64,000 nt of DNA from Bactericera cockerelli (lineage: Eukaryota; Arthropoda; Insecta; Hemiptera; Triozidae): NCBI GenBank assembly GCA_024516035.1, contig CM044964.1, forward strand, positions 867,410 through 931,409, read 5' to 3'. Shown here piece by piece: positions 62,101 to 64,000 of this stretch. The stretch's first letter is position 1, and each line of letters opens with the position of its first letter. The notes under the pieces were generated by a model that saw nothing but the letters and a program-made list of their open reading frames with translations, had not been told where the DNA came from and ran no database searches. Made by a program: the position numbers and the translations under genes.

Positions 62101-63588
62101 GGAGGACAGGCCGAGGGCCGAAAATTCAATCAGTATCTGGCCGCGGTTATTGGTAAGTTGAAATATTATTTATTCAATGAGACACCTCGGCCGAGGTGTG
62201 AACAACGCCCTATACAAAGAATAGAGACAAATAATATTAAGGTATTTAGGGTAGGTTATAATCATCAACTCATAATGTTGGTGATTATAACCAAGACCTA
62301 TAAATAGAACTAAATTTATTCAGGATTTGGGTACAAAAGATGAAACAAGGTAGCATTTAGTTTTACTTTCCGATAAAGTTCTAAGGTCAGAATTCGGAAA
62401 CATTTTTTTTTCTCTTTGCAAAAAAGACCTTTTTTTTGAAGCGCCAAAACTCGATAACGAATTATTATAGAAACAAACTAGTTATCATTGTGTTAATAAC
62501 AGTTGTGATATCAAAATAATTTCTCAAACTATAGCTACTCGTATGCTAAAATTTTGTTTGCGACTTGAATCACCGACCTCTAAGTTACAAGTCTACCGCC
62601 TTATCGATCAAGCTACTGAGGTCGGTACTTAATATAAACACATGTTCGAATACTTTTTATTTTCGTTTTTCCATTTTTTTTTTACCATCGTTAATCTATT
62701 TTACTTTTTTACTTTCTATTAGGTACCTTTAAGGTATAGAAAGTGTTGTGGTCGGTCGGTTTATTCGCAATTGAGCTGATAATTTTTGGTTTGTTTTTAT
62801 TTTCCTATCGTTTATTAATTTTTTATCCATTTCAGCGGCCCATGGTGCTGTCGCTATAGGAACGGCGCTAGCGTGGACCTCCCCGATTTTACCGCTTCTC
62901 TCCAAAGCTGAAACCACCATATTCGATGAACCTGTGAATGATGGACAAGCCTCTCTGATTGGGTCCCTGATTGCGATAGGGGCCATTGCCGGCGCCCTTC
63001 CTGCCGGTAAGTAAATGCAGGCCCAACTCATGCAGGTGGTGAGTTGAGATAGAGCGATGGTCCGCATGCTGAAGATCCTGGGTTCGCTTCCCGGCCGGGG
63101 CAATTTTTTTTCAAGCCGAGACTTCTTTCTCATTTAACATCATACTTGTTCTTATTGTTATTGTGATGGGTAACCATTCAAATTCGAACGCTTGTGATGA
63201 CGGCTATTCTCAACCCCACTCAGGATGGGTGAGGTTAATTTGAGTGGCTGGTTTAAAAGTGTCCACTTAATGGACGGTAAGACCCTGAGTCGTGTTATGA
63301 TCATGAAGTTGAAAGAGACGTTATAACTAATTTGAAAATACATAAAAATAATACCTTATAACGTAAACATCATTTATCTAACACCAGGATCATTGGCGGA
63401 CAAATTCGGACGGAAACCAGTCATCCTCGCGTTCACCATTCCCTTCATCATCAGCTGGCTCCTTGTACTGTTCGCCCAGAACGTCTCATGGCTGTTTGTC
63501 GCCCGCTTTGTGCAGGGGGTGGCGACGGGAGGCGTTTCGGCCCTGGTGCCAATGTTCATCGGTGAAATCGCTGAGAGTTCTATTCGGG
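53126..63588 (+). CDS. Tret1/GLUT-like sugar transporter, 5' part (five exons, continues past the window)
   Basis: MFS sugar porters of this kind carry trehalose or glucose across the plasma membrane. Exons: 53126-53140, 53816-53908, 62023-62152, 62836-63006, 63388-63588, with phases 0,0,1,1,1. A cytoplasmic N-terminus (MASDERDNVAMNMLQTKESG and on) leads to TM1 (HGAVAIGTALAW), TM2 ending in the loop signature GSLADKFGRK (consensus GxxxD(R/K)xGR), TM3 (PFIISWLLVLFAQ) and TM4 (FVARFVQGVATGG). It then reaches PMFIGEIAESSIRG, the sugar-porter motif PxYxxE...RG with Phe for Tyr. Family members have about 460-520 residues; about 203 are seen. The first two exons are inferred from phase-matched junctions alone; translation could instead start at the ATG at 62041. 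Confidence 0.85.
53190..53372 (+). mobile_element. LINE 3' end, family H
   Basis: 'gggttgggtggaagagattg' + 'ccacaggcaataaccccgcc' to 'cctaataaatatttaaataa'. Confidence 0.65.
53466..53532 (-). mobile_element. SINE family A, head only
   Basis: Reverse of 'gactggaaccaccggcctcc' ... 'cgatcaagctactaaggtcg'. The remaining gap to 53815 is unique. Confidence 0.65.
53816..53908 (+). CDS. Candidate second coding exon of the sugar transporter
   Basis: 93 bases, 31 codons, phase 0 on both sides, acceptor GTATTCCAG and donor ATAATA|GTAAGT. Its base composition is clearly higher in GC than the flanks. One frame is open (ILPTTINQLALPDGSEGYEI ...), the other two contain stops. It joins 62023 as TVSII-VTPAVAMASDE in frame. 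It could alternatively be a 5' UTR exon or belong to another gene. Confidence 0.55.
53935..54240 (+). mobile_element. Two LINE 3' ends, family H, in tandem
   Basis: 53935-54060 ('gggttgggtggaagagattg') and 54060-54240 ('ggaagagattgccataagca' to 'aataaagtattgaataataa'). Confidence 0.6.
54245..54552 (+). mobile_element. Chimeric SINE: family F head with family D body
   Basis: The F head 'gctaatcaagtaattcacgc' to 'agagattcgttggttcgaat' switches at about 54320 to the D body 'agctacaatctgttgtttgt' and on to 'tcctgtttcatggctatgaa'. Confidence 0.75.
54553..55360. other. Unique AT-rich sequence, no gene
   Basis: A-run at 54542-54556; nothing else supported. Confidence 0.4.
55365..55495 (-). mobile_element. 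tRNA-derived SINE, family A
   Basis: Tail at left, head at right (reverse 'agtagcttgatcgataaggt'). Confidence 0.75.
55500..56315. other. Unique sequence and an F tail, no gene
   Basis: F tail reversed at 55920-56000. Confidence 0.45.
56320..56580 (-). mobile_element. tRNA-derived SINE, family E
   Basis: Body 'ccctccattcgctgggaatc' + 'gtaccagctacccacattaa', head 'gggaatcgaactcaggatat' at right. The matching piece 'catgtccattgattctattt' also occurs at 43970-43990. Confidence 0.75.
56638..56840 (-). mobile_element. Repeat G with two minisatellite units
   Basis: Reverse orientation: '(atc)n atagggtggcgtcatcg' at left, 'ctgctggtctactccctgtt' units at right. Confidence 0.75.
56930..57095 (-). 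mobile_element. tRNA-derived SINE, family J
   Basis: The head at the right reads 'gacctccgtggcacaatgat' on the reverse strand; box B reversed 'gggatttgaacccgc'. Confidence 0.75.
57190..57370 (-). mobile_element. SINE family C, decayed
   Basis: 'acgttattatatcacaattt' to 'cctcacgaggtatgaatgta'; no head. Confidence 0.5.
57590..57840 (+). mobile_element. SINE family C, partial
   Basis: 'gctctgtactttggttgttt' + 'cggggtccactcataactcg' and 'ataattactaattacacaaa' tail. Confidence 0.6.
57845..59920. other. Unique AT-rich sequence, no gene
   Basis: An A-type head relic is at 58250-58290 and an H-like relic at 58345-58440. No exon candidate was found. Confidence 0.45.
59925..62022 (+). repeat. Acceptor-like monomer array, about 2.1 kb, with higher-order structure
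   Basis: The basic monomer of 22-26 bp is 'caataaactctctacttaattccag'-like (AATAAACTCTCTAC + TTAATTCCAG). Roughly 80-90 diverged monomers end directly at exon 62023. Larger units recur: about 363 bp (59940-60300 against 60303-60650) and about 230-250 bp with 'cctccaattatttttcccta' from 60800 to 61800. The last 200 bp are near-identical monomers, showing recent expansion next to the exon. Most monomers carry AATAAA and an acceptor-like TTCCAG. Confidence 0.92.
62023..62152 (+). CDS. Sugar transporter exon, N-terminal cytoplasmic region
   Basis: 130 bases, phase 0 in, phase 1 out (ATTG|GTAAGT). It encodes VTPAVAMASDERDNVAMNML then QTKESGGGQAEGRKFNQYLA and AVI. An ATG in good context (CCGTCGCC-ATG) at 62041 is a plausible alternative start. 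It is preceded directly by the monomer array, whose last TTCCAG is its acceptor. Confidence 0.85.
62480..62628 (-). mobile_element. tRNA-derived SINE, family A, diverged tail
   Basis: Head at right (reverse 'gtagcttgatcgataaggcg'); the tail is decayed. Confidence 0.65.
62836..63006 (+). CDS. Sugar transporter exon, TM1-TM2
   Basis: 171 bases, phase 1 both sides; acceptor CCATTTCAG, donor GCCG|GTAAGT. It encodes (A)AHGAVAIGTALAWTSPILPL, then the extracellular loop LLSKAETTIFDEPVNDGQ and TM2 ASLIGSLIAIGAIAGALPAG. Confidence 0.92.
63035..63115 (+). mobile_element. tRNA-like SINE relic
   Basis: 'gtggtgagttgagatagagc' + 'gatggtccgcatgctgaaga' with box B CCTGGGTTCGCTTCCCGG. A single copy in this window, so its family is not defined. 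Confidence 0.45.
63160..63335 (+). mobile_element. 5S-rRNA-derived SINE, family L, head truncated
   Basis: 'gatgggtaaccattcaaatt' (5S-derived GATGGGTGACC), then 'ggatgggtgaggttaatttg' and 'catgaagttgaaagagacgt'. Lies in the intron before the next exon. Confidence 0.65.
63388..63588 (+). CDS. Sugar transporter exon, TM3-TM4
   Basis: 201 bases, phase 1 both sides; acceptor ACACCAG, donor CGGG|GTAAGT. It encodes (G)SLADKFGRKPVILAFTIPF, IISWLLVLFAQNVSWLFVAR, FVQGVATGGVSALVPMFIGE, IAESSIR. It contains both the TM2-TM3 loop signature and the start of the PxYxxE...RG signature. Followed by a decayed copy of its own end. Confidence 0.94.
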
Positions 63589-63745
63589 GTAAGTTGGGCG
63601 ACTAGGGGTAAGATGTGCATTGGATTTAAGATGTGTTTCTTTCGGGGTAAGTTACGCCTTTGAGGGGTCAGATGGTGGAAATGTTCATCGAGGAAATGGC
63701 TTATTCGGGTAACTTGGGCCGTTAAGGGTAAGATGGAGAGAGTGT
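63589..63745 (+). repeat. Decayed tandem copies of the exon end and donor
   Basis: After the true donor ('attcggggtaagttgggcga' + 'ctaggggtaagatg'), related strings recur: 'ttcggggtaagttacgcctt' + 'tgaggggtcagatg' at about 63642, then 'atgttcatcgaggaaatggc' + 'ttattcgggtaacttgggcc' + 'gttaagggtaagatgg' at about 63680. The last contains a shortened version of the exon end (ATGTTCATCG...TTCGG). Confidence 0.7.
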
Positions 63746-63764
63746 CAATCAATTTCCGGCCCTA

Positions 63765-64000
63765 CCCAGGCTTTCCGGCCTTACCCAGGCTGGGTCAGGT
63801 TAATGTGGGTAGCTGGTACGATTCCCAGCTAATGGAGGGTAAAACCCCCGTCCTAATCTAGGACGTTAAATCAAATAGAATCGTTGGCGTTAGGAAGGGC
63901 ATCCAGCCGTAAAAAATGTGCCAAAACCAATGAACCTCAACCATGAGGTTGAACAACGTTGACCCTGCTTGAGCGGGATAAGACAGAGTAAAAGAAGAAT
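63765..64000 (+). mobile_element. SINE family E body and tail, reaching the window edge
   Basis: 'ccttacccaggctgggtcag' + 'gttaatgtgggtagctggta' to 'gcgggataagacagagtaaa'. No tRNA head. Confidence 0.75.

Noticed and set aside
62729..63133. 134-codon frame on the - strand
   Set aside because: It is antisense to the well-supported TM1-TM2 exon and has no homology.

Overview
This is a eukaryotic, almost certainly insect, AT-rich and repeat-laden genomic window. It holds the 3' two-thirds of one gene and the 5' part of another, both on the + strand. Evidence for an insect is a transferrin C-lobe of insect type, a trehalose/sugar-transporter-like MFS protein, GT-AG introns, and dozens of SINE, MITE and LINE remnants. 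The order is uncertain: some repeat styles recall Hemiptera and others Lepidoptera, and I do not name a species.

Region 1 (1-22560): secreted-type transferrin (Tsf). Eight exons are recovered (T1 896-1111, T2 8319-8533, T3 9817-10056, T4 13483-13663, T5 14695-14959, T6 16682-16825, T7 19665-19836, T8 21453-21687 with stop). They cover the end of the N-lobe and the entire C-lobe. The signal peptide and most of the N-lobe lie to the left of the window. Intron phases fit at every junction, with two anomalies: a GC donor after T2, and a 2-base deficit inside T5.

The striking property of this gene is that five of its seven internal exons with a visible donor (T1, T3, T5, T6, T7) carry a local tandem array. 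In each, the unit is the 3' end of the exon plus the splice donor plus the first bases of the intron, in 10, 37, 6, 19 and 5 copies. The stop-codon end of T8 is amplified in the same way (6 copies). The acceptor sides of T1 and T3 also carry arrays. The transporter gene repeats the theme: its exon at 62023 is preceded by about 2.1 kb of acceptor-like monomers, and its exon at 63388 is followed by a decayed copy of its own donor end. I consider these splice-junction arrays the main undescribed phenomenon here.

Region 2 (22560-53000): no protein-coding gene recognised. It is a patchwork of tRNA-derived SINEs (families labelled A, B, C, D, E, F, J), 5S-rRNA-derived SINEs (L), LINE 3' ends (H, I and a reverse-transcriptase C-terminus fragment at 29 kb), MITEs, a 17-bp minisatellite (25.9 kb) and a 36-bp minisatellite open in several frames (38.5 kb). 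Several SINEs are chimeras with swapped heads and bodies.

Region 3 (53126-63588 and beyond the right edge): 5' portion of a Tret1/GLUT-like sugar transporter. It has two short candidate N-terminal coding exons (53126-53140, 53816-53908), an N-terminal cytoplasmic exon (62023-62152) and two membrane exons (62836-63006, 63388-63588) reaching through TM4. The gene continues off the right edge.

The two genes have no obvious functional link: one carries iron in haemolymph, the other moves sugar across membranes. What they share is the way their exon boundaries have been amplified. All repeat family letters are local labels for this annotation.
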